Assembly: GCF_003007675.1 (NCBI RefSeq)
Contig: NZ_PXNP01000103.1
Location: 124,001 to 188,000 of the forward strand
Length of the DNA stretch: 64,000 nt
Source: Marinobacter fuscus
GTDB taxonomy: Bacteria > Pseudomonadota > Gammaproteobacteria > Pseudomonadales > Oleiphilaceae
Direction: 5' to 3'
In this document: positions 48,393-57,385 of the stretch, in pieces
Numbering within the stretch: the first letter of the stretch is position 1
Layout of the letters: the number at the start of each line of letters is the position of its first letter
Program-made: the position numbers and the translations under genes
Notes under the pieces: generated by a model
Told to the model about the DNA's origin: nothing
The model's input: the letters and a program-made list of their open reading frames with translations, nothing else
Database searches by the model: none

Positions 48393-48445
48393 GGGGTCAG
48401 ACCCAGAGACATTTCGCCCCAGCAAATGTCCGGGGGCCTGACCCC
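48393..48445. repeat. REPIN-like 53-base inverted unit
   Basis: Outer arms GGGGTCAGACCC (48393-48404) and GGGGGCCTGACCCC (to 48445) enclose inner arms GACATTT (48408-48414) and AAATGTC (48424-48430) with a nine-base loop. It lies between the converging secDF and pelG genes, like the unit at 45485. Confidence 0.75.
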
Positions 48446-48449
48446 ACAC

Positions 48450-49826
48450 TCAGCGGCCCTGGAGCATGAAGGTTTCGTATTCCAGTTCGTCGAACTTGCG
48501 CGACAGCAGCACCAGGCCAGCGAACGCGGAGACCAGGGTCGCGCCAGCGTAGCCATAGCCGTAAAACGCGGCGCCCAGCTCTATGGTGATGAAGGTAAAT
48601 ACGATGTTGGAGATCAGAAACAACGCACACAGGGTCAGGTTCATGCCCCGGGCATCCAGGTAGAAGAGCACGTTCTGAATGGCCAAAAAGATGAGCTGGA
48701 GCGCCACGGCGATGAGGAAAATATGAAAGAGCGGAATATACAGTGGCGAAATGCCCAATGCAGCGAGTAGTTCTTCCGCCCACAGGAAGAGCACAATCAC
48801 CGTCATTCCCTGTACTTTGAAAATCTCATAGATACCGTTTCGGGCCACCAGAACCATATCGTCGCGAAAACGGTTTATTCGATCCAAAGTATCGCCCTCG
48901 CGCACCGCATTATAAAAACGGTCATAGGCCTCGGAGAAGTCCGTTTCCATTCTGACCAGGAACACCGCCATGCCCGGAATAATGGAGAGATACGCCAGAA
49001 AGATCGGGATATCGTAGATCACCGACGCCCGCAAAGCCCCAACGATTGGCTCGGAGGTTTCCGGGACAAACCAGAAAATCAACTTGTCGGCCCACACCGC
49101 CGCGTTGAACAGTAACCCAGTGAAAATCAAAGCCGGAAATATCTGCGCCCGCCGGAGAAAGTCGAAACGCAACAGCGTAACGCCCGGGTACTGCCTGATA
49201 ATTGTATAGAAGAAACTGAAAAACAGCAGGCTGTGCCCAAGCAACAGCCCAACAAGGAAACCCTCAAGGCCAAAATTGCGTAGCTGCACCGCCGCCACAA
49301 TCGCCACCAGATAACCCAACGCGAACACCACCACAATGCGCCGATACGACTTCATGCTCGACAAAAAGATGGTCACCGGCCAGAGATTACAGAGCACCAC
49401 AAAGTTAGAAAGCATCAACAGCCGGTAGATGTAGGAGGTGCCTGGCATGAACCAGACCGCGGCGACGCTTCCCAGAATGAACGCCAACCCGGTGGAAACC
49501 CAGATCACCCCCATCAGATTGGGCAGGATGATATCGACCCGGGATTCGTACAACCGATCCGCCACCCAACGGGTGAAGACGTGCTGAAACAGACCAGAGA
49601 GAATCAGCGAAAATGCCATCAGGTAGGTAACCGACACCAGAAACTGAATGACCGACGTCTGGTTTGCCTCAAGGGCAAAACTGAACACACCGATCAGCAT
49701 TACACCAAGCACCGACAGCACCCAGGGCCCTGAGCTGATAACCCCCGCCAGACCATAAGCCCCGAGCAGGTTAATAAAACTCTCACGCTTCAGTATGCGA
49801 CGCAGTTCGAAACCGATACCGGCCAT
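48450..49826 (-). CDS. pelG: Pel polysaccharide inner-membrane transporter
   Basis: PelG is a 12-helix Wzx-like inner-membrane protein that, with PelF, PelD and PelE, makes and moves the Pel chain across the inner membrane. The 458-residue sequence starts MAGIGFELRRILKRESFINLLGAYGLAGVISSGPW, highly characteristic of PelG. Its ATG overlaps the pelF stop as TAATG. It is the last gene of the pel operon and ends just before a REPIN-like unit. Confidence 0.95.
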   Translation of the reverse strand: MAGIGFELRRILKRESFINLLGAYGLAGVISSGPWVLSVLGVMLIGVFSFALEANQTSVIQFLVSVTYLMAFSLILSGLFQHVFTRWVADRLYESRVDIILPNLMGVIWVSTGLAFILGSVAAVWFMPGTSYIYRLLMLSNFVVLCNLWPVTIFLSSMKSYRRIVVVFALGYLVAIVAAVQLRNFGLEGFLVGLLLGHSLLFFSFFYTIIRQYPGVTLLRFDFLRRAQIFPALIFTGLLFNAAVWADKLIFWFVPETSEPIVGALRASVIYDIPIFLAYLSIIPGMAVFLVRMETDFSEAYDRFYNAVREGDTLDRINRFRDDMVLVARNGIYEIFKVQGMTVIVLFLWAEELLAALGISPLYIPLFHIFLIAVALQLIFLAIQNVLFYLDARGMNLTLCALFLISNIVFTFITIELGAAFYGYGYAGATLVSAFAGLVLLSRKFDELEYETFMLQGR

Positions 49827-51364
49827 TAGTTGTCCTTACCATCCAGATTCGTCAACAACTCCTGATAGAGCCCCCGGTACTGCTGAAACATGCTTTGCAA
49901 TGTGTAAAACTGCTCCACCCGTTTCAAACCGGCAGTTTGAGCCGCTGTCCAGGCGGTAGAATCAGTCAGCAACCGAACCGCCTCGCCCGCCGTTGCCTGA
50001 GGATCAGCGATAGGCACAACCGCACCGGAATGCCCCAACGCACGATCGTCTTCCGAACCGCCTTCAATCAGTTCCCGGCAAGCCCCAACATCCGTTGCCA
50101 GGCACGGTAGCCCGGCGGCATGTGCCTCGAGGATCACCAGCGGCAATGCTTCCGAAATGGACGTCAGCACCATCAGCCCCAGTTGCGGCAGGATCTCATT
50201 CACATTCTGAAACCCAAGAAAACGAACCCGCCCCTCCAAGCCAAGACTGCGCACCAGATTTCGGCATTCGCTGACATACGCAGGATCTTCATCTTCAGGC
50301 CCGACAATCCAGCCCTCTGCCTCCGGAATCTGTTCACACACCGAACGCATGGCACGGATGAAGGTTTTGATATCCTTGATAGGTACCACCCGACCGACCA
50401 ATCCGAGCACCTTGGGGATCCCCGGCGGACGGGCTTGCCGTGCGGCGCGGAACCGCTCCGGATCTATGCCGTTGGGTATGATGCAGGTACGGTCAACCGG
50501 CGCGCCGTCCTGGTGTTGTCGGGCCTGGTTACCCGTGTACAGAGAGACAATGGTGTTGGCTTTCTGATAGGCCAGGCGGCCGATTACCTCGAAAAACCGG
50601 ATCCACAACCGGCGAATGTAACCCAACTGATCACTCAGGTTAGCGCTAACCTGGTCAGTGGGGTCGTCAATCCATTGCGCCTGCGACAGATCAATTTTGC
50701 GCTCTTTGGTGTAAATGCCATGTTCGCTGATCAGATACGGAATTTTCCGCCGTTCACTGATCATTGCCCCCAAAAGCCCCGCGTACCCGGTGGAAATCGA
50801 ATGCACCAAGCGCACCGACGGCATGGTTCTGGCAATCTCGGCCAGCGTGAACAGCGGTGCGTGCATGGTTCGTATCGTCCAGAAATAATCCACGAACGAC
50901 GGTTCCGTACAATACTTTCGGAAGCTTTCATCAATGACCTGCCAGCTTTCGCGGCTGAACAGAAAATCCTGCCGGGTAATACCCCCTGGCTCGCCGAGAT
51001 CCCGGAATACCCGTTCCAGAACCTGCTCAGGTACCCACTCATTGGCTTTAAAGCTGTCATGAAGCCTGCGCTGCGCAGCAAAGGCCTTCGGATTACCATC
51101 CCGCGGGCGGGGCTTGTCCGGTTGATGGGCATCCATCAGGTAATGGCACTCCAGATGCACCACATTCTCCGGAAGGTCGTACAACTGCTCACCATAGTGC
51201 GCCCGATCGCCGCCCAGAAAGACCAGGGCAAACCGGTACTCCGGCATACCATTGATGATCTGGTGAACCCAGGAGGAGACACCACCCCGGATAAACGGGT
51301 AGGTTCCCTCCAGCAACAGGGCAACGTCAGCAACGTGGGGCTCTTTTCGTTTGAAAAACCTCAT
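49826..51364 (-). CDS. pelF: Pel polysaccharide glycosyltransferase
   Basis: PelF is the cytosolic GT4 glycosyltransferase that polymerises Pel, using UDP-N-acetylgalactosamine or UDP-N-acetylglucosamine precursors. The 512-residue protein has the N-terminal acceptor-side stretch LLLEGTYPFIRGGVSSWVHQ (residues about 16-35), SEHGIYTKERKID, and the nucleotide-binding EX7E motif in SEALPLVILEAHAAG near residue 410. Its ATG overlaps the pelE stop by four bases. GT4 fold is complete. Confidence 0.96.
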   Translation of the reverse strand: MRFFKRKEPHVADVALLLEGTYPFIRGGVSSWVHQIINGMPEYRFALVFLGGDRAHYGEQLYDLPENVVHLECHYLMDAHQPDKPRPRDGNPKAFAAQRRLHDSFKANEWVPEQVLERVFRDLGEPGGITRQDFLFSRESWQVIDESFRKYCTEPSFVDYFWTIRTMHAPLFTLAEIARTMPSVRLVHSISTGYAGLLGAMISERRKIPYLISEHGIYTKERKIDLSQAQWIDDPTDQVSANLSDQLGYIRRLWIRFFEVIGRLAYQKANTIVSLYTGNQARQHQDGAPVDRTCIIPNGIDPERFRAARQARPPGIPKVLGLVGRVVPIKDIKTFIRAMRSVCEQIPEAEGWIVGPEDEDPAYVSECRNLVRSLGLEGRVRFLGFQNVNEILPQLGLMVLTSISEALPLVILEAHAAGLPCLATDVGACRELIEGGSEDDRALGHSGAVVPIADPQATAGEAVRLLTDSTAWTAAQTAGLKRVEQFYTLQSMFQQYRGLYQELLTNLDGKDN

Positions 51365-52350
51365 AGCCAGGCCTCCAGTAGCGGATTAATGGCGGCCGGA
51401 ATCTGGCCATGGGCACACCGGGCCAGATAGAAACGAACCCGCTGATAGTCCCGCTCCAGAAAGGCCACCTCGGCCAGGTATGGCAACACTGTTTCGGACC
51501 GGGCGCCGCTTTCCAGCGCCACCTCCAGGGATTCGCGGGCCGCGGCCCAATGATCCAACGCCAGCTCAACCCTGCCCAGCAACAGCCAGTCAGCAGGCTC
51601 GTCGTAACTACCCACAAGTGTCACCAGCAAATCTCGGGCTTTTTCCAGGTAATACTGCCTCAAGCTACCCTGGGCAAGGCCCAGATAGGCGGTTTCCCAC
51701 CAGACCTGGGCCAGCCGACGACCGGCCTGCTTCGGTGTCCGGCCAGCCGCGGCTTCTGCGAGCCGCTTCTGTAGGGTTTCGGCTTCTTCAACCAACGCTT
51801 TCTCCCGCTGATCCAGAATCGAGTAAGCCAACAACCGGACATCGTCTACAGGGTCTTTGAGTGCCTCGCGGAGAATTTCGATACCTGCTCGGCCGGGCAT
51901 CTGACGGCTGGCCAGAAGCGCTTTCAGGCGCTTGCCCGGGTCACTGGCTTCCCGCAACACCTGCCGCAGCCCGCCTTCGGTATAGATAATTTGACTATCG
52001 GTATCGGTTGGCCGAAACGGCAACTCCGGTATCGGCACTTCCTGCCAGGGGATTTCACGCTTTGAGCGGGGTAAATACAGAGCCAGCAACACCCCGATAA
52101 ATACGCCGATACTGCCGACAAACGGCATCGCAAACTGCAGTGAAAACAGAAAGACCGCTGCCAGCCAACGTTGCTGGCTATACCGTGCGGGCAGAAACAC
52201 CAGCAAAACTATGGTAAAAACCAGGCAAGCCAGTGCATGAGCCAGGAAATACCCCACCAGCGCTATGTCGGGATCGGATTCTGTTAACCAGATGGCAACA
52301 CCGGCCAGCTCCGAGACTATTCCGAACGGCAACAACCAGTAACTCGTCAT
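51361..52350 (-). CDS. pelE: Pel biosynthesis membrane protein PelE
   Basis: PelE is an inner-membrane protein with cytosolic tetratricopeptide-like repeats that connects PelD and PelF. The 329-residue product has three or four hydrophobic helices in the first 95 residues (for example ALACLVFTIVLLVFLPA and FSLQFAMPFVGSIGVFIGVLLALYL), followed by helical repeats (WLLLGRVELALDHWAAARESLEVAL at about 260-285). The ATG overlaps the pelD stop by four bases. Identity rests on position and architecture, since PelE sequences diverge strongly. Confidence 0.9.
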   Translation of the reverse strand: MTSYWLLPFGIVSELAGVAIWLTESDPDIALVGYFLAHALACLVFTIVLLVFLPARYSQQRWLAAVFLFSLQFAMPFVGSIGVFIGVLLALYLPRSKREIPWQEVPIPELPFRPTDTDSQIIYTEGGLRQVLREASDPGKRLKALLASRQMPGRAGIEILREALKDPVDDVRLLAYSILDQREKALVEEAETLQKRLAEAAAGRTPKQAGRRLAQVWWETAYLGLAQGSLRQYYLEKARDLLVTLVGSYDEPADWLLLGRVELALDHWAAARESLEVALESGARSETVLPYLAEVAFLERDYQRVRFYLARCAHGQIPAAINPLLEAWL

Positions 52351-53663
52351 TCGTCTGTCCGCACCTGAAGCAACCAGTTCAGGGCTTCCTGCTGCTGATG
52401 GATCAACAGCGCATCCTTGCGTGCGAATTCCCAGAGAACTCTGCCAGTGGACTCCCGGATATCAAGTTCAAGCCGCTGTAAATAACCGGCAAGCCCAAGC
52501 TCATCCGTTAACGGCATCAGTAAAACGACAGCTGGCGACGAACCACTGCGGGTTACGGCAATCACGTCGAGGCCTCGGAGCATGGCCGTCATGCGCTCCT
52601 CCAGTAAGGCAAGATCCGGTTCTGCCACTTCCAGCCTCAGCAGCGTAGCGGGAAGGTCGAAGCGCTCGGCATCCAGAGCTGCCCGCCGGGACTGGAAACA
52701 CAAAGCCTGCCACTCGGATGAACCCACAACATCGGCCTGCCGCTGGCTGATCATATCGGCCATGTGCCCGGCCATAATGGCCAGTAGCCTGAGGGTTCGA
52801 TTCTGGAAATTGAAAAATGGCATGGCTTTCACGGCACAAACCGCGCTCAACGTGCCCGCAGAGTCAATCAGCGGAATAACCGCCAGGAGCTCAGTATCAA
52901 GCTTGCTCAGATGTTTGCGGTATTCGGTCTGTACCGACACCAGCGTTCGCCTCTCCAGTGCATAGCGGATCAGAGGGTCGTCGCCCGAGACCGATTCAAA
53001 GTCGCCCAACGCGGCCAGAGGCTGCTCTGCCACCTGGCCCTGTTCGACAGCCAGAATCGCGGCCGACTGAAACTGCCCATACCGGGTCAGCACACCTAGC
53101 ATCAAGGTCGCGTGCTCGTCGTCAAAGTCATCTACCGCGGTTTGCGACAGTTCGGCATACAAACGGCGCAAGGCTTCACGCAAGCTCCCGGAACTGCCGG
53201 CAAGCTGCTGCTCCAAGCGATCGTGGGACACCTTCATCAGATAGAAACTTCGGGTAAACTCTTCCAGCCGTTGCAAACTGTACTCGTTGACGGCCCGGGA
53301 GCGTTCAAGCTGCCGGTTCCAGTAATCGCGGAATTCTCCCGCAATCAGTCCACACGCGAGTATCCCTGCGCCCCACCCCCAGGGGTAGCTCTGGCTTAGC
53401 TCCAGTTGCGTCTGCCAACCGGCCACCAGAAGTACCAGCAGGGCCGAGCACAAGGCGGCAAAAAAGCCGTAGCGCAACCCGACAAGCAAAGGTGCAATGG
53501 CAGGCCAGGCAAAAGTATTGCCCAGATGGAGGGGGTCTTCGGGCCTTAGCCAGAAACCTGCACCTACAGAAGCCACGGTCACCAGCAACACCTCTGCCCA
53601 TTTCAGCCAGGCCGGAGCGTCTGTGGGCGAGGCGGGCGTAACCGGTGGATTGTCCAGAGTCAT
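52347..53663 (-). CDS. pelD: Cyclic-di-GMP receptor of the Pel synthase complex
   Basis: PelD switches on Pel synthesis when bound to cyclic-di-GMP. The 438-residue protein has about four membrane helices (residues 22-108), a short coiled coil (about 115-165), a GAF domain (about 175-310) and a degenerate GGDEF domain (about 318-430). The inhibitory-site motif RGLD occupies residues 363-366, exactly five residues before RSGSS, which stands where GGDEF would be, so the enzyme is inactive but the ligand site is kept. Arg397 may match the second binding arginine of P. aeruginosa PelD. The gene starts two bases after pelC. Confidence 0.95.
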   Translation of the reverse strand: MTLDNPPVTPASPTDAPAWLKWAEVLLVTVASVGAGFWLRPEDPLHLGNTFAWPAIAPLLVGLRYGFFAALCSALLVLLVAGWQTQLELSQSYPWGWGAGILACGLIAGEFRDYWNRQLERSRAVNEYSLQRLEEFTRSFYLMKVSHDRLEQQLAGSSGSLREALRRLYAELSQTAVDDFDDEHATLMLGVLTRYGQFQSAAILAVEQGQVAEQPLAALGDFESVSGDDPLIRYALERRTLVSVQTEYRKHLSKLDTELLAVIPLIDSAGTLSAVCAVKAMPFFNFQNRTLRLLAIMAGHMADMISQRQADVVGSSEWQALCFQSRRAALDAERFDLPATLLRLEVAEPDLALLEERMTAMLRGLDVIAVTRSGSSPAVVLLMPLTDELGLAGYLQRLELDIRESTGRVLWEFARKDALLIHQQQEALNWLLQVRTDE

Positions 53664-53665
53664 TG

Positions 53666-54202
53666 TCAGTCGTCACCTGCGCTCAATGGCATGGCTTCCA
53701 CCAGCTCCTGAAGCACTGAACGCCCGGTGGTTCCCAGGCTCGCACGGCCCCAGCCAGCTTTGGCGGCCGTCCCCGACCACACCAGTGCGTTATCGCTTGC
53801 CCGGCGCACCAACAGGGTCACCCCGACAGCCGGCTCGTTGTCGAACCCCGCTTTATAACGCCATTCCTCGACGGTGCCGGTTACGATCAAATCGACACCA
53901 TCAGCTGCGGCCATATCGATACCCTCCTGCTGACGGCTCTGGCTCTCGTACATTAGAGGGTTGGCATCTTCAGGAAGGTAAACCTCAACCCGGCTCATAC
54001 CTTCAGCACGCAACAGCGCAACCAGAATACTGGCGGCTCGATCACCTGCCTGCGGTGTCTCTGACAGGTTGATAAACGGCACCACCGCCACCCGTTCCTT
54101 ATACCGGACAGGGCCGTCTCCGGTTTCTGACACCAACGTCGAACAGCCCGCCAGCAGCGCTGCCAGCAAAACAGGTATCACCTTACTTGCCCGAAACTTC
54201 AT
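53666..54202 (-). CDS. pelC: Pel outer-membrane-associated lipoprotein
   Basis: PelC is a lipoprotein that forms a 12-subunit ring under the outer membrane and guides Pel toward PelB. The 178-residue precursor has a lipobox (LLAALLAGC, cysteine near residue 20) and the family stretch ERVAVVPFINLSETPQAGDRAASILVALLRAEG. It lies three bases after pelB in a tightly packed operon. Confidence 0.94.
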   Translation of the reverse strand: MKFRASKVIPVLLAALLAGCSTLVSETGDGPVRYKERVAVVPFINLSETPQAGDRAASILVALLRAEGMSRVEVYLPEDANPLMYESQSRQQEGIDMAAADGVDLIVTGTVEEWRYKAGFDNEPAVGVTLLVRRASDNALVWSGTAAKAGWGRASLGTTGRSVLQELVEAMPLSAGDD

Positions 54203-54205
54203 GAC

Positions 54206-57200
54206 CTATCTCCTAAAACCAGAAAAAAACCGTGTATACGTCAAACGACCACCCACCCGGGCGTCGCCATCAAGACTGTCTGAGGAATATTCAGCCGAGA
54301 GTGCCAGCTCATCATTCCCGCCCAGCGACCAACTGACACCCCCACTCAGACCAAACTCCGCATTCGATGAGGAAAACACGTATCCTGCTCGTAAATCGAG
54401 AAACCACCCCGGTTGCGCTCCCTGAGCCAGCAGGCCGTGGGGGTTGTGTTGTTGCCAGCGCGATGCAACCGAGAACCGCCGGTAGTTTGCTGTAAGCAAC
54501 TCCCCGGGAGCCAGCGGAGTATCGAACCGGCTTTGCACTACATCACCCAATGCGTCCAGCCTGGTCAGATCCTGTTGTGTGTATTCCGCGCTTAGCAGCC
54601 AATCAGGGGTGCTTCGCCAGGGCTGCAGCACGCCGGAGAGGGTAAAAACGTTGCCCCGGGCAATCTGCCCCTGATCGTCACTGTCAAAGCTAATCCGGTC
54701 ATAGCGGCCAGTGAAGGTGGTTCGGCTGTCGAGTTGATAATTCAACGCCAGCGAATGACGTTTTTTCGACAACAGCCACCAGGCTTCATAGGAATCGGTT
54801 GCCCGCTCGCCACGATAGTCACCCAACACCAGTTGCCAGCGATGCAGCGGGTTGAAAACTGCCTCCAGCTTGCTCCAGAACCGGGAACCGGTCACAGCCT
54901 CTTTCTGCCCCACGCCAGCGGTAAGTAACCAGTCCGAGGCATTATTCGTCCACTCGATCTGACCGTCACGGGCGGTCGGCGGCAACTGTCGGAACCGGCC
55001 AGCACCGTCCCCCCGGGCAGCACTGAGTAGCCCGGAGATCCGATATCGCTCCTCACTGTAATCCCAGGCCACATAGCCCTCGTCTATCGACTGCCTGGCC
55101 ATTTGTTGCTGATGCCAACCCAGTTGCATGGCACGATTATAAGAAAGGTATTGGGGCAAGACTGGTGCATCCTCGCGGCTTGTAACATCGCGGACACGTG
55201 ATGGAGTGCGCTGCGCCAGCTCGCTACCCGGCTCCCGGGCGGCGAGCTGGCGCAAATGGAAAGCCGCCCGGGTGTCTCCGAGATGTTCGGCAAGATCAGC
55301 CTGGTCTGCAAGTGACAAACCGGGCTCCGAAGCCTGTTGCATTTCCTCCAGCCAGTATTTTGCCAGCCGGTTCCGGCCCAGTGCCCTGTAGCCGTATGCC
55401 AGCAGCGCGAATTGTTGCTGGCCGGGCACCCCGGACAACTGGTTCAGTATCGCTCTCAGCGTATCCGGGGAGTGGCCTGGCTGCCCCAATACAAGCCAGC
55501 CCCAGGCACTGAGCACCTCCTCACTGGCCGGGTTCATCATCAATGCCTGCTGATAGGCGCTCTCTGCTGCCTGTAGCTCCGAGCGTTGTTCGTGTAGCCG
55601 CGCCTTCAAGGCCCAGTAACGGGGATCCTGGGGCTGACCGCCGTCTGCGGCCCAGGCACTCAACACACCGCCCAACTCCTGCCAACGGCCACGGTTAGCG
55701 AGGGCATCCGCCAGTATGGCAAGGTGGCGCCAGCCACCGGATTGCCGGTAGCGAAACTCTGCCAGTGCAGCAACCTGGTCATAATCGGCAAACTGTGCAG
55801 CCAGGCCGATCAGCCTGTCGATAACGCCGGAGTCGTACTGTTGCCAATCCCGGGCGACCAGCTGGCGATACTCCTGCTCAATCGGCCCGGGCTCGCCCTG
55901 CAGAATCAGAAGATCCAGCTTCATGACTTCGGCTTCAGCAAATACCGCGCTATCCGTAAACGGCACCGACAAGACTCCGATCGCCTGCTCGATATGACGG
56001 GTGCGCCAGTATAGATTGGCCAGAATCAGCCGCTGCCTTTCACTCAACTCAGGCAGGCTTTCGAACAACTCCACAGCTTCTGCGTAGCGATTGGTGTTCA
56101 CATACAACTGGTAGAGCTGATCAACAAAGCGTTCATCCCCGGGAAACTTCTGGCGCCCCTGCGCCAGAATGTCGATGGCCTGCTCCAGTTCAATTGCCCG
56201 GATGCGTGTCTCAGCCAGAAGCAGATAACCCTTTGCGTCCAGCTGGCCCCGGGTCAAGGCAAGCTCCAGCGTGGCTTCCAGCTCCGGATAACGGAATAAT
56301 TCGGGCGCCAGAACAGAAACCCGGGCCAGCGCCTCCGGCTCTGGTGTTTCCCGGTAGATTCGCCGCCACAGGACCAGTGCACGATCCGGCTCGCCGCGCC
56401 ACTCCAGCACACGAGCGGCCCAGATACGATCCTGACCAGACGCCTCCGGCAGGCCTGCCAGGATATCAACAGTACGACCGGCACCGGCAAGGTCACCGCT
56501 GCCCAACTGCAACAAAAGCAATCGGCGCAAATCCGGCAGGCTGTTCGGTTCCATGTCGACCAGGGCAGACAGCCATCGCTTCTCGAGCGCATCGTTGCCA
56601 GCCAGACGAGCCAGCTCACTACCCCGCCGGTAGCCAGACGCACCGGGCACCATAAGATCATGGGAGAGGAGGGTCGCCAGCGCCTTGTCCGGTTGACCGG
56701 ACGCCAGATAGAAGTTCACCAGTTGATTGGCAGCTGACTGTCGACTGGCCCCGGGAAAGCGAGGCAGAATCGAGGCCAGTGTCTTAGCGGCAGCACCGGG
56801 ATCGCCTGAAGCCACCTGAGCTTCACCCAGCTCCAGCTGCCACCACAACCAGTCCTCTTCATTGGCGGTTTCGGCAAGCAGAGGAATCAGATCGATTTTT
56901 TCTTCCGGGGTGAACCATTCCATGAAGGGTTCGAGTATTGACCGAACTTCACTACGCAGGGTCGGAACCTGCAACAAACGCTGGACGAGACTCAGCAGAA
57001 CGCCCTTTCGCCTGGCCCGCGCTTGCTCATCGCTTGCCGCCGCCAGTTGCTGAACCGCCAGCTCCAACCGGAGCTGCATCGCGGCTGGCGCTACCTGAGC
57101 GCCGGTCAAGGCGGGTTTCAGCGTCGCAATGGCGGACTCCGGCCGCCCCACTCTGGCCTGCATATTCGCCAGCCGGACACGAAGCGCGGCATTGTCCGGG

Positions 57201-57385
57201 TCGGTATTCAGCAGCACAGACACATAGGCCAGAGAAAGGGCATCAGGCACCTCCAGTTGCCCGATATTGTCGAAAAAGGCCTCCCGCGGGTGCAAGACGT
57301 ACAGCACCACGGCCGCAAGAACAGCCATCGCAATCAAGGCAGGCGTGGCAAACAGGCGGGGCCTGGCGAGCGAAACCTCGGGCAC
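54206..57385 (-). CDS. pelB: Pel export porin with TPR scaffold
   Basis: PelB exports the polymer through the outer membrane. The 1059-residue protein has an N-terminal membrane helix (about residues 13-31), a long periplasmic series of tetratricopeptide-like repeats (about 45-700) that docks PelA, and a C-terminal beta-barrel (about 760-1059) with alternating strands such as WQLVLGDYRGERATDSYEAWWLLSKK. The start is GTG immediately after the pelA stop. Length agrees with the family (about 1190 in P. aeruginosa), somewhat shorter. Confidence 0.94.
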   Translation of the reverse strand: MPEVSLARPRLFATPALIAMAVLAAVVLYVLHPREAFFDNIGQLEVPDALSLAYVSVLLNTDPDNAALRVRLANMQARVGRPESAIATLKPALTGAQVAPAAMQLRLELAVQQLAAASDEQARARRKGVLLSLVQRLLQVPTLRSEVRSILEPFMEWFTPEEKIDLIPLLAETANEEDWLWWQLELGEAQVASGDPGAAAKTLASILPRFPGASRQSAANQLVNFYLASGQPDKALATLLSHDLMVPGASGYRRGSELARLAGNDALEKRWLSALVDMEPNSLPDLRRLLLLQLGSGDLAGAGRTVDILAGLPEASGQDRIWAARVLEWRGEPDRALVLWRRIYRETPEPEALARVSVLAPELFRYPELEATLELALTRGQLDAKGYLLLAETRIRAIELEQAIDILAQGRQKFPGDERFVDQLYQLYVNTNRYAEAVELFESLPELSERQRLILANLYWRTRHIEQAIGVLSVPFTDSAVFAEAEVMKLDLLILQGEPGPIEQEYRQLVARDWQQYDSGVIDRLIGLAAQFADYDQVAALAEFRYRQSGGWRHLAILADALANRGRWQELGGVLSAWAADGGQPQDPRYWALKARLHEQRSELQAAESAYQQALMMNPASEEVLSAWGWLVLGQPGHSPDTLRAILNQLSGVPGQQQFALLAYGYRALGRNRLAKYWLEEMQQASEPGLSLADQADLAEHLGDTRAAFHLRQLAAREPGSELAQRTPSRVRDVTSREDAPVLPQYLSYNRAMQLGWHQQQMARQSIDEGYVAWDYSEERYRISGLLSAARGDGAGRFRQLPPTARDGQIEWTNNASDWLLTAGVGQKEAVTGSRFWSKLEAVFNPLHRWQLVLGDYRGERATDSYEAWWLLSKKRHSLALNYQLDSRTTFTGRYDRISFDSDDQGQIARGNVFTLSGVLQPWRSTPDWLLSAEYTQQDLTRLDALGDVVQSRFDTPLAPGELLTANYRRFSVASRWQQHNPHGLLAQGAQPGWFLDLRAGYVFSSSNAEFGLSGGVSWSLGGNDELALSAEYSSDSLDGDARVGGRLTYTRFFSGFRR

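Noticed and set aside
50120..51430. Plus-strand frame of 436 codons opposite pelF
   Set aside because: Antisense to a complete GT4 glycosyltransferase inside a tightly packed operon.
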